Assembly: GCA_030141605.1 (NCBI GenBank)
Contig: JAQGDQ010002376.1
Coordinates: 106,422-170,421 of the forward strand
Origin: Tubiluchus corallicola
Taxonomy: Eukaryota > Priapulida > Priapulimorpha > Priapulimorphida > Tubiluchidae
DNA: 64,000 nt
Direction: 5' to 3'
Numbering within the stretch: the stretch's first letter is position 1; the number at the start of each line of letters is the position of its first letter. The position numbers and the translations under genes are program-made. Shown here one piece after another: positions 63,799 to 64,000 of the stretch. The notes beneath the pieces are model-generated. The model worked only from the letters and a program-made list of their open reading frames with translations. It ran no database searches and was not told the DNA's origin.

Positions 63799-64000
63799 GT
63801 AAGTAGCATTTTAGTTACATCAAATGCTTTTACTAACTTCGCAGACAAGAGCAATTTTTATGTTCATACTGAATAAAGTCCATGCCGGATTAAGGCATAG
63901 GCTTTATGGGCTGCAGCCCATGGGCCTCCAGACATTAAGTGAAATTAATTTACAGTGAAAAGTTATTTAGTACTATTCGTAGTATATTTTATCATATAGG
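63799..64000 (+). other. Start of intron 40
   Basis: Intronic sequence to the window edge; no exon is visible. Confidence 0.8.

Overview
This is an AT-rich, intron-rich animal nuclear DNA window. Exons are short (mostly 60-270 bp) with GT-AG introns. The main gene codes for an axonemal (motile cilium) dynein heavy chain, and the repeats are metazoan in type: a mag-like Ty3 element, copia, non-LTR elements, pogo/hAT-like MITEs and tRNA-derived SINE heads. The species cannot be fixed from sequence alone. The repeat mix would fit an early-branching marine or freshwater invertebrate such as a sponge or cnidarian (inference).

Layout. Positions 1-2672 hold the last three coding exons of a plus-strand gene I do not recognise, followed by its 3' UTR. 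Positions 3856-12040 are intergenic and repeat-rich: a duplicated 170-bp block, a LINE 3' end, and an almost complete minus-strand Ty3/mag-type LTR retrotransposon (7328-12035) with 5-bp target duplications. From 13113 to the right edge runs one plus-strand gene, the DNAH3/7/12-type inner-arm dynein heavy chain, most like DNAH12. I reconstruct 40 exons whose phases close exactly: 6083 coding bases, 2027 codons plus two bases. They cover the N-terminal tail, the linker, AAA1, AAA2 and the first P-loop of AAA3. The rest of the motor lies beyond position 64000.

The introns are heavily colonised. Intron 7 (8.3 kb) holds a deleted copia element, a decayed multi-copy transposon-type ORF, SINE material and a hAT-like MITE with another element nested in it. 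Intron 10 holds a decayed LINE. Introns 13 and 34 hold three copies of a pogo/Tigger-like MITE. Intron 27 ends in a 13-unit 20-bp minisatellite directly before the P-loop exon. Intron 37 holds a long imperfect hairpin.

The most unusual signal is a small family of inverted-terminal-repeat elements whose core is a degenerate TTAGGG telomere-like array (15322-15511, 26854-27000, 34150-34308, 34345-34510). One copy sits inside a MITE whose uninterrupted relative is also in the window, giving a natural empty site. Both introns of the dynein gene that appear to need a GC-AG donor (introns 2 and 11) carry this element. No CRISPR array, operon, riboswitch or intact functional RNA gene was seen.
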